Assembly (NCBI RefSeq): GCF_900113055.1
Contig: NZ_FONZ01000001.1
Span: 496,001 to 560,000, forward strand
Direction of reading: 5' to 3'
DNA: 64,000 nt
Origin: Flavimobilis marinus
Lineage (GTDB): Bacteria; Actinomycetota; Actinomycetes; Actinomycetales; Cellulomonadaceae
Numbering within the stretch: position 1 is the stretch's first letter; every line of letters starts with the position of its first letter. Below the pieces are notes generated by a model. The model had not been told where the DNA came from. It saw nothing but the letters and a program-made list of their open reading frames with translations, and ran no database searches. Shown piece by piece: positions 49,358-59,888 of the stretch. The position numbers were made by a program, and so were the translations under genes.

Positions 49358-50893
49358 GTGAGCGCCCCCACCGGTGCCCTCGCCGTCCTCGGACGGCGGC
49401 GGCGAGTGATCGACGACGCCACGACGCCGGAGCACGAGACCGCGTCGTGGGTCACCGGCGTGCTCGCTGCGCTGCAGGCGGCCGTGCTCTCGCTCGCGGT
49501 CGTCGTGCTGCCCGCGGTCGCGGTCTTCGTGGCGACGTCGGCCGACCCTGGCAACGAGTCGACCTCGTGGCCGGCGGCTGTCGTCACCGGCGCCGGGCTG
49601 TGGCTGCTGGCGCACGGCGTGCCGCTGGTGACCGCCGGGTCCGTGGTGTCCGTGATCCCGATCGGCCTCACGGCCCTCGCCGTGCTGGCCTGCTACGCGT
49701 CCGCGCGCCGGACCGCGCAGCGCACGTGGTCGGCGCTCGGGGCCGCGGTCGGGACGTACGTGCTCGTGACGGTGCTCGTCGTGCTGCTGGCCGGCTTCGC
49801 CGGGGCCGCCCAGCTCGGGTCTGCGGTCCTGGGCGGGCTCGGCGTAGCAGGGCTGGGCGCGGGGGCCGCGCTCCTGAGCACCGCGGACCGCCCGGACCTG
49901 CCGCAGTGGTGGGGAGCGCTCGAGCGCGTCCCCGCGTCGGCGCGGCTGGGAGCCCGCGCCGGGCTCGCTGCCGTGGCGATGGTCGTGGCCGTCGCGAGCC
50001 TGCTCGTGCTCGCGTGGGTCTTCATGGGCCGTTCCCGCTCGATGGACGTGGTCACGGCGCTCGACGTCACGGGCTTCGACGCGGCCGCGCTCGCGCTCGG
50101 TCAGTCGACCCTCGTGCCCAACGTCGTGCTTTGGGCTGTCTCCTGGGTCGCGGGGCCCGGCTTCGCCGTCGGTTCTGGCAGCCACTTCGCGCCGACCGAC
50201 GTGGTGATGGGCCCGATGCCGGTCTTCCCGATCCTCGGCGCGATGCCGGCCGAGTCGCTGCCCGGTGCGTTCTGGCTGCTCGGGCCCGCGGCGGTGGCCG
50301 CCGCCGGTGCGCTGGCAGCGCTGCTGGTGCGCCGCGCGGCCGAGCGGTGGCGCGACGTCGGCCTGGCCGGCCTGACGATCGGGCTCACGGCGGGTGCCTC
50401 GACCGCCGTGCTGATGGACCTCGCCGGTGGCTCCGCGGGGCCGGGGCGCATGGCTGAGATCGGAGCGGACCCGCTCGTGGTGGGGCTCGTCGTCGGAGGC
50501 GAGGTCGCGGTCGGTGCGCTGCTCCTGCTGGTGCTCGCGCACCCCACCACGCGCCGCGGCGTGACCACCGGATGGCGACGCCTGCGTCGCGGGGACGCCA
50601 AGGAGGACGCGACGGACGCTCCCGGGGAGCCGACGGCGCGCACCGCCCTGACCCCGCGCACCGCCCGGACCGCGCGCACGTCGCGCACGGCGCCCTCGCC
50701 CGTGTCGGCCCCGTCCGTGCCGAGCCCGCCGTCAGCGCCGGCGATACCGGCCCCCCCGGTGCCGAGCCCGCCGGGCCCGGACGCCTCGCCCCCGGCGGTC
50801 CTCGGCGGTGGAGCCCGCGGCGGTGCGGCCGACGCCGCCGAGCCCGACGCCGACGAGCGGGACGGCACGGACGGCCCAGCCGCGTCCCGCTAG
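49358..50893 (+). CDS. perM: PerM-like membrane protein (DUF6350)
   Basis: The 511-residue protein has about nine to ten membrane segments (residues 35-425) and a long Pro/Ala/Thr-rich cytoplasmic tail. It matches the position of M. tuberculosis perM (Rv0955), between sucCD and purN-purH, and the DUF6350 pattern. PerM affects cell division there by stabilising division proteins. The tail has short repeats ([16 protein letters not shown]) and runs of PSPPSAP. GACGAT lies six bases before the GTG. The TAG stop forms the -10 box of purN. Confidence 0.85.
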   Translation: MSAPTGALAVLGRRRRVIDDATTPEHETASWVTGVLAALQAAVLSLAVVVLPAVAVFVATSADPGNESTSWPAAVVTGAGLWLLAHGVPLVTAGSVVSVIPIGLTALAVLACYASARRTAQRTWSALGAAVGTYVLVTVLVVLLAGFAGAAQLGSAVLGGLGVAGLGAGAALLSTADRPDLPQWWGALERVPASARLGARAGLAAVAMVVAVASLLVLAWVFMGRSRSMDVVTALDVTGFDAAALALGQSTLVPNVVLWAVSWVAGPGFAVGSGSHFAPTDVVMGPMPVFPILGAMPAESLPGAFWLLGPAAVAAAGALAALLVRRAAERWRDVGLAGLTIGLTAGASTAVLMDLAGGSAGPGRMAEIGADPLVVGLVVGGEVAVGALLLLVLAHPTTRRGVTTGWRRLRRGDAKEDATDAPGEPTARTALTPRTARTARTSRTAPSPVSAPSVPSPPSAPAIPAPPVPSPPGPDASPPAVLGGGARGGAADAAEPDADERDGTDGPAASR

Positions 50894-50903
50894 GGTCGGT
50901 CCC
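50891..50903 (+). promoter_or_regulatory. purN -10 box overlapping the perM stop
   Basis: TAGGGT (50891-50896) starts with the perM stop codon and is seven bases before the purN ATG. Confidence 0.6.
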
Positions 50904-51548
50904 ATGCCGACCCTCACGACGTCGCCGCGTGCCGACGGTCCTGCCCGCCTCGTCGTCCTGCTCTCGGGCGCGGGCTCCAACCTCGCCGCCCTGCTCGCCG
51001 CGCACGAGGATCCCGCGTACGGCGCGCGCGTCGTCGCCGTCGTCTCGGACCGCCCCGACGCCGGCGGCCTCGACCTGGCGCGCGCCGCGGGAGTCGCGAC
51101 CGTCGTCGTGCGGCCGGCGGACTTCTCCGCGCGCCCGGAGTGGGACGGTGCGCTCGCGCAGGCGGTGCGCGTGTTCGCGCCTGACCTCGTCGTCTCGGCC
51201 GGCTTCATGCGGATCCTCGGCGCACCCTTCCTGGACGAGTTCGGCGGGCGGATCCTCAACACGCACCCCGCGCTCCTGCCGGCGTTCCCCGGCGCGCACG
51301 GCGTGCGGGACGCGCTGGCGTACGGTGTGCGGGTCACGGGCTGCACCGTGCACGTGGTGGACGCCGGTGTCGACACGGGCCCGATCCTCGCCCAGGCGGC
51401 GGTCGAGGTGCTCCACGACGACGACGAGGCGAGCCTGCACGAGCGCATCAAGGTCGCCGAGCGCGAGCTGCTGGTGACGTGGGTCGGGCGGGCGGCGCGC
51501 GAAGGCCTGCGGGTCGAGGGCCGACGCGCCCTCGTCGGCCACGGCTGA
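50904..51548 (+). CDS. purN: Phosphoribosylglycinamide formyltransferase
   Basis: It transfers a formyl group from 10-formyltetrahydrofolate to GAR, the third step of purine synthesis. The 214-residue enzyme has VVLLSGAGSNL, the formyl-folate motif SAGFMRILGAPFL, and the catalytic NTHPALLPAFPGAHG and HVVDAGVDTGPI. A leaderless ATG follows the -10 box. In M. tuberculosis purN and purH are adjacent; here an MFS gene on the opposite strand lies between them. Confidence 0.97.
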   Translation: MPTLTTSPRADGPARLVVLLSGAGSNLAALLAAHEDPAYGARVVAVVSDRPDAGGLDLARAAGVATVVVRPADFSARPEWDGALAQAVRVFAPDLVVSAGFMRILGAPFLDEFGGRILNTHPALLPAFPGAHGVRDALAYGVRVTGCTVHVVDAGVDTGPILAQAAVEVLHDDDEASLHERIKVAERELLVTWVGRAAREGLRVEGRRALVGHG

Positions 51549-51554
51549 CGGCCC

Positions 51555-52826
51555 TCAGCGTCGCACGGCCTCGCGGGCGCTCAGGGCGACCAGGGGCACG
51601 ATGGCGAGCGCGAGGATGCCGCCGACGAGCGAGAGGACCGCGTAGCTCGTCGACGCGACGACGAACCCCGACGCCATCCCGCCGCTCGCGCCGGCGAGCG
51701 CGATGGTGAGGTCCACCGAGCCCTGGGTGCGGGCGCGGGCGGCGAGCGGGACGGCGTCGGCCAGCATCGCCGTGCCGGCGACCAGACCGAGGCTCCAGCC
51801 GAACCCGAGCAGCGCCAGGGCGAGCGCGAGGACACCGACGGACTCCACGGGCGCGAGCGCGGCCACGAGGCCCGCCGCGAGCAGCGTCACCCCCGCGCCT
51901 CCGGACACGGCGCGCGGCCCGAACCGGTCCACCAGCCACCCCGAGACCGGCGCGGGCAGGTACATCGCGCCGACGTGCACCGCGATGACGAGACCCGCGG
52001 CCCCGAGGCTGTGGCCGTGCGCGCGCATGTGCACCGGGGTCATGGTCATGATCGCGGCCATCACGAGCTGGGTGAGCACCATGACCATCCCCGCGTGCAG
52101 CACCGTGCGGGGGCGAGACTCGACGTCGGTGACCGCGGGCCCGCGCCCGGCGGCGGCCTCGGCTGCCGCGGTGACGGCGAGCTCGCGCGCGAGCAGGAGG
52201 GGGTCGGGCCGCAGCAGCACCCACAGGACGGCTCCCGCGGAGCCGTAGGCGAGCGCAGCGAGCAGGAACGGTCCGGCCAGCGCCGGGATGCCCCACGACT
52301 CGGCGAGCCGCCCCATCACGGTGACCAGGTTCGGTCCCGCGACGGCTCCGAGGGTCGTGGCGACGAGGACGGTGCTCACGGCGCGCCCGCGGTGGGCCGG
52401 CGCGGCGAGGTCGGCGCCCGCGTAGCGCGCCTGCAGGTTGGTCGCCGTGCCGGCGCCGTAGACGACGAGCGCCGCGAACAGCAGCGGCACGCTGTCCAGC
52501 ACGGCGGCGACGACGACGGCGACGCTCCCGACGGCGCCGATCCCGTATCCGAGCGCGAGGCCGGCGCGTCGGCCCGCGCGCTGGGACACGCGCCCGACGA
52601 GGACCGCAGCGGCGGCCGAGCCGGCCGTGAAGAGTGCCGTCGGTAGGCCGGCGAGGCTCGTCGCCCCCAGCATCTCCTGGGCCAGCAGCGCGCCGACCGT
52701 GATGCCCGCGGCGAGGCCTGCTCCGGAGAGCACCTGCGCCGCGACCAGGACCCGGAGCGTGCGACGCTGGGCGTCGCTCGGCACCGGGGAGGACGGCGTC
52801 GTGCCGGGCTCGTCGGTCCTCGCCAC
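51555..52826 (-). CDS. Major facilitator superfamily exporter
   Basis: The 423-residue permease has twelve membrane segments, with the MFS loop motif after segment 2 (GRVSQRAGRRAG) and its echo VDRFGPRAVSG in the second half. Drug-resistance-type exporter by overall pattern; substrate unknown. GTG at 52826 has GAGAGGGAACGC before it; the longer frame to 52880 runs into the purH promoter. The minus-strand TACTGT (52890-52885) shares bases with the purH -10 box, so the two divergent promoters appear to overlap. A link with purines is speculation. Confidence 0.85.
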   Translation of the reverse strand: MARTDEPGTTPSSPVPSDAQRRTLRVLVAAQVLSGAGLAAGITVGALLAQEMLGATSLAGLPTALFTAGSAAAAVLVGRVSQRAGRRAGLALGYGIGAVGSVAVVVAAVLDSVPLLFAALVVYGAGTATNLQARYAGADLAAPAHRGRAVSTVLVATTLGAVAGPNLVTVMGRLAESWGIPALAGPFLLAALAYGSAGAVLWVLLRPDPLLLARELAVTAAAEAAAGRGPAVTDVESRPRTVLHAGMVMVLTQLVMAAIMTMTPVHMRAHGHSLGAAGLVIAVHVGAMYLPAPVSGWLVDRFGPRAVSGGAGVTLLAAGLVAALAPVESVGVLALALALLGFGWSLGLVAGTAMLADAVPLAARARTQGSVDLTIALAGASGGMASGFVVASTSYAVLSLVGGILALAIVPLVALSAREAVRR

Positions 52827-52883
52827 GCGCGTTCCCTCTCGTCGGTGCAGCCGTGCGGGCCTGGCGCCCGGGCCGCTCACCGG

Positions 52884-52895
52884 TACAGTAGTGCC
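52884..52895 (+). promoter_or_regulatory. purH -10 box
   Basis: TACAGT (52884-52889) puts transcription start at about 52896, exactly at the first base of the riboswitch stem. Confidence 0.6.
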
Positions 52896-52972
52896 CGGCC
52901 GTGACTGGCGAAGGTGGACCTGACCACCGGGGAGCGGCCGAGGTCCCCGTACAGGGCGCCGCCCGCCTGGGC
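52896..52972 (+). promoter_or_regulatory. ZTP (pfl) riboswitch upstream of purH
   Basis: The pfl/ZTP aptamer is present in full: the 5' strand CGGCC-GTGACTGGCG (52896-52910), a hairpin GGTGG...CCACC (52913-52928), the conserved GGGGAGCGGCCG that closes the first stem (52929-52940), a spacer, and the 3' hallmark CCGCCTGGGC (52963-52972) that forms the pseudoknot domain. ZTP/ZMP builds up when 10-formyl-folate is short, and the riboswitch then turns on purH. No U-rich terminator follows, so control is probably of translation through the GGGAG site at 52999-53003. Confidence 0.92.
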
Positions 52973-53008
52973 GCCTGGGTCATCCGTCACGCGACCTCGG
53001 GAGCATCC

Positions 53009-54589
<1,581 letters not shown>

Positions 54590-54596
54590 TGGCAGG

Positions 54597-54637
54597 GGGC
54601 GGGCCCGTCCGGGGATGAGCGACGGACTGGCCCGCCC
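54597..54637 (+). terminator. Hairpin after purH
   Basis: GGGCGGGCC (54597-54605) pairs with GGCCCGCCC (54629-54637), with a smaller inner GTCC/GGAC pairing; convergent with the GH6 gene. Confidence 0.6.
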
Positions 54638-54660
54638 GAGTTCGGCGCGCAGCCGAAGGA

Positions 54661-55659
54661 TCAACCGCCGGGGGCGTTGCGCGCGAGCATGAGCGCGTAC
54701 TCGGGCCACCACTGCCCGGCCGGAGGTCCGCCGTTGCACGGACCGTCCGACTTCCCCGGGTGCTTGATCCACAGGTAGGCATCGACCAGCGGGTGGTCGG
54801 TCTCCACGGTCGGCGTGCGACCCAGGCCACGCCCCGGAGGGTTGCACCACTCTCCGTCGTCCGACGGTCGACCGTTCCGGCTCGTGTCGACGACGAAGTG
54901 CGTCGACGTGCCCAGCGCCGCGGAGATCTCCGAGCCGTAGCGCACCTGGTCGTCCGTGCTGCGGAAGTTCGAGACGTTGAGGCTGAAGCCTGCGGCCTGC
55001 GCGACACCCGCGGCCTCTAGCCTGTCAGCCATCTCGGTCGCCCCGTGCCAGCCCGAGTGTCCGGCATCGACGTAGACCCACGAACCTTGCGCCGCGATCC
55101 GCTCGATGCCGTACCGGAGCAGCGTGATCCTCTCGGCCCGACGGTCGGGCGCGAGACAGTCGAGCTGTGCGAGGGCGTCCGGCTCGAGGACGACGACGGC
55201 CCGGTGCGTGCCGAGCCCGGCGACGAACGCGTCGATCCAGGCGCGATAGCCGGCGGCGTCGAGGTCCTGGGGCGAGGCGGAGTGGCTGCCGCAGTCGCGG
55301 CCCGGGACGTTGTAGGCCACGAGCGTCGCGGTGGCGCGTCGCGCGGTCGCCCCCTGGACCATCTCGTCCACGATCCGCTCGGCGGACTCCGGAGGCCCTG
55401 ACACCCACAGGGCGGTGGGGCGCGTGCTGATCCGCCGCAGCAGGGCCCTGTCCTGCCTGCTCAGGGAGCTGGCGTCCTGCACGGCCCGGGCCGCCGCGGT
55501 GTCGGGGCTCACGTCAAGGCGCACGTCGAGTGGTGCGTCGAGCAGCGCTGTGCCGGGTGCGCGGCTGAACCACACCGCGCCGCCGACCAGAACGAGGGCC
55601 ACGACCGTGGCGGTGGCCAGGAGCCAGGGGCGGAGCCTGCTCGGATCGCGACCGGTCAT
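54661..55659 (-). CDS. Membrane-anchored GH6 glycoside hydrolase (endoglucanase fold)
   Basis: The 332-residue protein has an N-terminal signal-anchor (residues about 11-32, WLLATATVVALVLVGGAVW) and an extracellular GH6 domain of about 290 residues without linker or carbohydrate-binding module. YNVPGRDCGSHS carries Asp122, VVLEPDALAQLDC the general acid Asp161, and the WIKHPGKSDGPC segment the candidate base Asp305. It hydrolyses beta-1,4-glucan with inversion. It is divergent from a processive glycan synthase, so it may trim or release that polymer rather than digest food cellulose. Start ATG has GGGGGCAGC before it; TAGCGT upstream on the minus strand is a possible -10. Confidence 0.9.
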   Translation of the reverse strand: MTGRDPSRLRPWLLATATVVALVLVGGAVWFSRAPGTALLDAPLDVRLDVSPDTAAARAVQDASSLSRQDRALLRRISTRPTALWVSGPPESAERIVDEMVQGATARRATATLVAYNVPGRDCGSHSASPQDLDAAGYRAWIDAFVAGLGTHRAVVVLEPDALAQLDCLAPDRRAERITLLRYGIERIAAQGSWVYVDAGHSGWHGATEMADRLEAAGVAQAAGFSLNVSNFRSTDDQVRYGSEISAALGTSTHFVVDTSRNGRPSDDGEWCNPPGRGLGRTPTVETDHPLVDAYLWIKHPGKSDGPCNGGPPAGQWWPEYALMLARNAPGG

Positions 55660-55854
55660 GCTGCCCCCGCTGTCCGCCGAATCGACCTGCCCTTCGCCGT
55701 CGACGCTAGCACCGCAATCCGCCACGGAAAGGACGAAACATGACGTTTACCGCGAAATCACAGCGAGGACACTTCCGGTGCCGCTCTGCGTGGTTGCCTG
55801 GGTGCACCGGCCAGACCGGTGAACGAAGTCCCTCGGGGCTCGACGACGCGTCCT

Positions 55855-55870
55855 GTTCACACCAGTGAAC
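55855..55870. promoter_or_regulatory. Inverted repeat in the GH6/GT2 divergent promoter
   Basis: GTTCAC-acca-GTGAAC is a perfect repeat 40 bases before the synthase ATG; a third half-site GTGAAC lies at 55819-55824. Candidate operator for the polysaccharide locus. The 250 bases between the two genes otherwise hold an AT-richer stretch around 55725-55770 that may carry the promoters. Confidence 0.5.
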
Positions 55871-55909
55871 GGCTGAGCGCCGTTCCGTGCGTACACGGAG
55901 GTGAGCCCC

Positions 55910-57643
55910 ATGCCCGCAGTCCAGATCCACCTCGATGGAGCTGTGCGAGCGAGACGCGAACAAGCGTCCGCGCCGTCTGAAGCGATCGAGATCGATCGCC
56001 CCGCCGTCGGCGGACCGGCGCCTCACGAGGAACCGGTCGCCGCCGTCGTCGCGCCGCCGGACGACGAAGAGCTCTACTGGTACCTCGGCCCGCAGCGGCG
56101 GTGGGTCCAGCTGCTGTCGATGGTCGCGTTCGCGCTCGCGGCGACGAGCCTCACGCGGTTCTCGCTGACGAGTCCCTGGCTCTACCCACTCCTTCTCCTG
56201 CTCGGCGTGAGCATCCTCGCCCTCGTGCTCTCCGCGATCTCCGGCCTGAACAGGCGACGGGACACGAGGGAGTCGCACGAGGTTCGCATCGCGACCTGGG
56301 ACCGGACCACACCCGACGACGCGGTGCCGTCCGTCGACGTGTTCCTGCCGTCGTGCGGCGAGGACCTCGCCGTGCTCAGGAACACCTACACCTTCGTCGC
56401 GAAGATGCGGTGGCGCGGCAGGCTCGAGGTCTGGGTCCTCGACGACGCCGACCTGCCGGCGGTGCGAGACCTCGCCGCAGAGTTCGGCTTCCACTACCGC
56501 GTCCGACCCGACCGGGGACACCTCAAGAAGGCAGGCAATCTCCGCGCGGGCTTCGCACAGTCGGGCGGCGACTTCATCGTCATCCTCGACGCCGACTTCA
56601 CCCCGCGCGCCGACTTCCTCCAGCACACGATCCCCTACATGGAGGACCCCGAGATCGGGATCGTGCAGACCCCGCAGTTCTTCGGCACCGCGACCGACAT
56701 GAACTGGCTGGAGCGGACCGCCGGTGCGACCCAGGAGCTCTTCTACCGCTGGGTGCAGCCGTCGCGGGATCGCGCCGGCGCGCCCATCTGCGTCGGGACG
56801 TGCGCGGTGTATCGGCGGTCTGCGCTGGACCAGGCGAACGGCTTCGCCGAGATCGAGCACAGCGAGGACGTGCACACGGGGATCAAGCTCACGCATGCGG
56901 GCTACTCGGTGCGCTACGTCCCGATCCTCGTCTCGCGCGGCCTCTGCCCGGACGACCTTCAGGGATTCCTGAACCAGCAGTACCGGTGGTGCAACGGGTC
57001 GATGACGCTGCTCGCGAGCGGACAGGCGAACCACGGGGCGCTGACCCTCCGGCAGCGGATCGCGTTCTGGTCTGGCTTCTTGTACTACATCAGCACGGCG
57101 CTCAACGTCTTCGTGCTGCACCTGCCCGGCATGCTCATGGCGCTGTTCTTCGCCGACCAGGTGCGCGCCGACCACTACGTGCCGTTCCTCGCCGGCGTGT
57201 GGGTGTACTTCGTCCTCCTCCCGAGCGTCATGAAGTCGCACTGGCGGTTCGAGGTCCTCCGCGTCCAGATGGCCTACAGCTTCGCGCACGCGCTTGCGAT
57301 CACGCACAAGCTCACGGGGCGCACCGCAGGGTGGGTCGCGACCGGGGCGGTGGGCAAGAAGAGCAGCCTGGCGACCACGATCGCGAAGGTCGGGATCGTC
57401 ACGGTGTCGCTCACGCTCGCGATCTCGTGGGTCGCCCTCCTGTACGACATCCACGTCTACGGGTGGGCCGACTTCTGGATGATGGCTGCCTTCCTCCTCG
57501 GCTACACCTACCTCGCGGTCCCGCTGCTCGCGAGCTTTGTCGCCGTCGTGCGGCCAGCCGCCGCGCCGGCCCTGCCCCAGTCCCCACCTCGGGAGGCGCC
57601 AGCCGGCGTCCTTCCGTCCACGACGACGCACGAGAGCCGGTGA
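55910..57643 (+). CDS. Processive family 2 glycosyltransferase (cellulose-synthase-like)
   Basis: A 577-residue inner-membrane synthase. Two N-terminal membrane segments (about residues 65-110) precede the GT-A domain: LPSCGEDLAVLRNTY, LDDADLPAV, HLKKAGNLRAGF, ILDADFTPRADF, EHSEDVHTGIKL (acceptor-site Asp) and QQYRWCNGS, the QxxRW motif of processive synthases. Five or more membrane segments follow. There is no PilZ domain, so c-di-GMP control through it is not expected. It polymerises a UDP-sugar and extrudes the chain. The ATG has GGAGGTGAGCCCC before it. It is like CslA of Streptomyces, which is also found with a GH6 enzyme. Confidence 0.9.
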   Translation: MPAVQIHLDGAVRARREQASAPSEAIEIDRPAVGGPAPHEEPVAAVVAPPDDEELYWYLGPQRRWVQLLSMVAFALAATSLTRFSLTSPWLYPLLLLLGVSILALVLSAISGLNRRRDTRESHEVRIATWDRTTPDDAVPSVDVFLPSCGEDLAVLRNTYTFVAKMRWRGRLEVWVLDDADLPAVRDLAAEFGFHYRVRPDRGHLKKAGNLRAGFAQSGGDFIVILDADFTPRADFLQHTIPYMEDPEIGIVQTPQFFGTATDMNWLERTAGATQELFYRWVQPSRDRAGAPICVGTCAVYRRSALDQANGFAEIEHSEDVHTGIKLTHAGYSVRYVPILVSRGLCPDDLQGFLNQQYRWCNGSMTLLASGQANHGALTLRQRIAFWSGFLYYISTALNVFVLHLPGMLMALFFADQVRADHYVPFLAGVWVYFVLLPSVMKSHWRFEVLRVQMAYSFAHALAITHKLTGRTAGWVATGAVGKKSSLATTIAKVGIVTVSLTLAISWVALLYDIHVYGWADFWMMAAFLLGYTYLAVPLLASFVAVVRPAAAPALPQSPPREAPAGVLPSTTTHESR

Positions 57644-57648
57644 CGACC

Positions 57649-57783
57649 ATGGCTACACGCCACGACAGGACCCGTGAGAGCGGGAACGCGACAGCGATCG
57701 AGTCCATCGGCTTCAGCGCGTTCATCGCGCTCGTCGCCGCGATCGCCGCCGGATGGTTCGACGCGATGCTGCCCTGGCTATGA
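57649..57783 (+). CDS. 44-residue membrane peptide
   Basis: A short gene of 44 residues (MATRHDRTRESGNATAIE, then one membrane segment SIGFSAFIALVAAIAAGWF and DAMLPWL). The ATG lies five bases after the synthase stop, in an ACGACC context, and its own stop overlaps the ATG of the acyltransferase (ATGA). That tight coupling on both sides supports expression. It may be a small subunit of the synthase or acyltransferase. No family recognised. Confidence 0.65.
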   Translation: MATRHDRTRESGNATAIESIGFSAFIALVAAIAAGWFDAMLPWL

Positions 57784-59867
57784 GCGGGACGACTGCCGCG
57801 CCCCAGGGGGGCACCGCGCTCGACGAACGATCGACGCGCCTCGCGCCGGTCGGTCGCGAGCACTTCCGCACGGACGTCGAGGGCCTGCGCGCCGTCGCCG
57901 TGCTGGCCGTCGTCGCGTTCCACGCTTCCGTCCCCGGCTTCACGGGCGGATTCGTCGGCGTCGACGTCTTCTTCGTCATCTCCGGATTCCTCATCACCGG
58001 GCTCCTGCTCCGCGAGGCGCAGGGGAGCGGGCGGATCGACTTCTTTCGGTTCTACGCGCGTCGGGCCCGGCGGATCATCCCGCCCGCCGCCCTCGTGCTC
58101 GTCGTCGTGTGCCTCGCCTCGTTCCTGCTCGAGCCGTTGCTGGGGGTGTACAACACGAGCCGAGCGGTCCTGGCCTCCGGCCTCTTCGCCGGCAACTGGC
58201 ACTTCATCGGCGTCGGCACCGACTACTTCGCGTCGTCGGCCGCGGAGAGTCCCGTGCTGCACTACTGGTCGCTCGCCGTCGAGGAGCAGTTCTACCTGGT
58301 CTGGCCGCTGCTCGTCCTGGCCTCCTTCACCGTTGCCAAGCGGTTCCCGCTGCTGAACGCGAGACTCCTGACCCTCAGCGTCGTGCTCGTCACCGCCGTG
58401 TCGTTCGCCTACTCGGTCGTGACGACGAGCAGCGACCCGGTGCTCGCCTACATGGCGACCACTACCCGTGCCTGGGAGTTCGGGGTGGGCGGGATCGTCG
58501 CCACCGTGGCGCACTGGCTCCAGCTCCAGTCGAGGAGGGCCGCACCCCGTCGCACCGGGTACGCCCTGGGGTGGGCCGGCCTGGCAGCGGTCCTGTGGTC
58601 GGTCGTCGCGTTCGACGAGGCGACGCCGTTCCCGGGGTCGGCCGCCCTGGTCCCGACGCTCGGCACCGCCGCGATCATCGCCGGGGGCATCCTCGTCGCG
58701 AGCGAGCGCGGATCGATCGGAGCCTTCCTGTCGCGGCGACCGGTCCGCTACATCGGTCGCCTCTCCTTCGCGTGGTACCTGTGGCACTGGCCGGTGCTCG
58801 TGCTCGTCGAGAACCAGACCGGCCAGCTGCCGTGGCAGGAGCGGAGCGTGCTCATGCTCGGGGCGCTGCTGCTCGCCGTCGGCACTCTGCACCTCTTCGA
58901 GATCCCGCTCGGGCGGTGGCGGCAGATCGCTGTCCGCGCGACCGCGGCGACCGCAGTCGGCTTCCTCGGGGTCTCGGCGACCACCGCGGCCGCGCTGGTC
59001 ACGGGGTCGTCGGCGGTCGAGTCGCTGTCGTCCACGGAGGCGTCCGTCCCGATCGACACCGCGACCTTCGAGCAGGTCTTCGGACCCGACCGCGGCACCG
59101 GCTCCGGCCCGGTGTCGCCGAACCCGCTCGACGCCCCCGGCGACGAACCGGTACCGGCGGACTGCCTCCACGACAAGGAAGTCGGGCTGGTCCTCTCGTG
59201 CACGCTCGGCCCACCGGGCGGGACACCCGTCGTCCTCTTCGGCGACAGTCACGCCCACCAGTGGCTCCCGGCGTTCGACGAGCTTGCTGCCACCCATGGG
59301 TGGGAGGTGTCCGTGTTCGCCAAGGCCGGCTGCCCCGTCCAGAACATCCGTCCGCGCGACGACGACTCACGGTTCTCCGACCCGGAGTGCGTCCGGTGGC
59401 GCGCCGCGTCCATCGAGGCGATCCACGACCTGAGGCCTGAGCTCGTCGTCGTCTCCTCGCTCCATACCTATCTGCCGGACAAGGCCGAGACCCTGGCGGC
59501 CTGGGAGGACTCCCTCGAGCGGCTGCGCGAGGCCGGTGCGCCGATCGCCTACCTCCGAGACACACCGAACCCGGAAGAGGACATCCCGACGTGCATCTCC
59601 TCGGCCTTCGACGACTGGTCGCGCTGCTCCTTCCCGCACGACGGCGTCGAGGAACCCGTCATCCAGGAGGCGATCACCGGCCGTCAGGCCGGCGTCACCG
59701 TGATCGACCTCCTGCCCCTGTTCTGCGACGGCGCGCAGTGCGCCGCTGTCCGCAACGGGCTGCTGCTCTACCGCGACGACTCGCACATCACGGCGACCGC
59801 CGCTCGCTCGCTCGCCCCCGCGCTGGAAGCAGCGCTGCGCGAGAACGAGATCGTTCCCTCCACCTGA
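57780..59867 (+). CDS. Acyltransferase-3/SGNH polysaccharide O-acyltransferase (OafB-like)
   Basis: The 695-residue protein has an N-terminal acyltransferase-3 membrane domain (ten or eleven segments; FRTDVEGLRAVAVLAVVAFHA with the catalytic-site His, GVDVFFVISGFLITGLL, YWSLAVEEQFYLVWPL) and a C-terminal extracellular SGNH domain (VVLFGDSHAHQWLPAFDE; RDDSHITATAARSLAP carrying the catalytic Asp-His). Such proteins O-acetylate or O-acylate envelope polysaccharides. Coupled to the small gene upstream and 21 bases before ugd, it should modify the polymer made by the GT2. Confidence 0.9.
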   Translation: MSGTTAAPQGGTALDERSTRLAPVGREHFRTDVEGLRAVAVLAVVAFHASVPGFTGGFVGVDVFFVISGFLITGLLLREAQGSGRIDFFRFYARRARRIIPPAALVLVVVCLASFLLEPLLGVYNTSRAVLASGLFAGNWHFIGVGTDYFASSAAESPVLHYWSLAVEEQFYLVWPLLVLASFTVAKRFPLLNARLLTLSVVLVTAVSFAYSVVTTSSDPVLAYMATTTRAWEFGVGGIVATVAHWLQLQSRRAAPRRTGYALGWAGLAAVLWSVVAFDEATPFPGSAALVPTLGTAAIIAGGILVASERGSIGAFLSRRPVRYIGRLSFAWYLWHWPVLVLVENQTGQLPWQERSVLMLGALLLAVGTLHLFEIPLGRWRQIAVRATAATAVGFLGVSATTAAALVTGSSAVESLSSTEASVPIDTATFEQVFGPDRGTGSGPVSPNPLDAPGDEPVPADCLHDKEVGLVLSCTLGPPGGTPVVLFGDSHAHQWLPAFDELAATHGWEVSVFAKAGCPVQNIRPRDDDSRFSDPECVRWRAASIEAIHDLRPELVVVSSLHTYLPDKAETLAAWEDSLERLREAGAPIAYLRDTPNPEEDIPTCISSAFDDWSRCSFPHDGVEEPVIQEAITGRQAGVTVIDLLPLFCDGAQCAAVRNGLLLYRDDSHITATAARSLAPALEAALRENEIVPST

Positions 59868-59888
59868 CGACACCCTTGAGGAGACCTC

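Noticed and set aside
52901-53008. N-terminal extension of PurH
   Set aside because: The extra codons lie inside the ZTP aptamer and read unlike any PurH; the GTG at 53009 has a ribosome site.
55819-55870. GTTCAC half-sites before the GT2, considered as a PHO box
   Set aside because: PHO boxes are direct repeats with 11-bp period; these are inverted around four bases, so I kept only a generic operator call.
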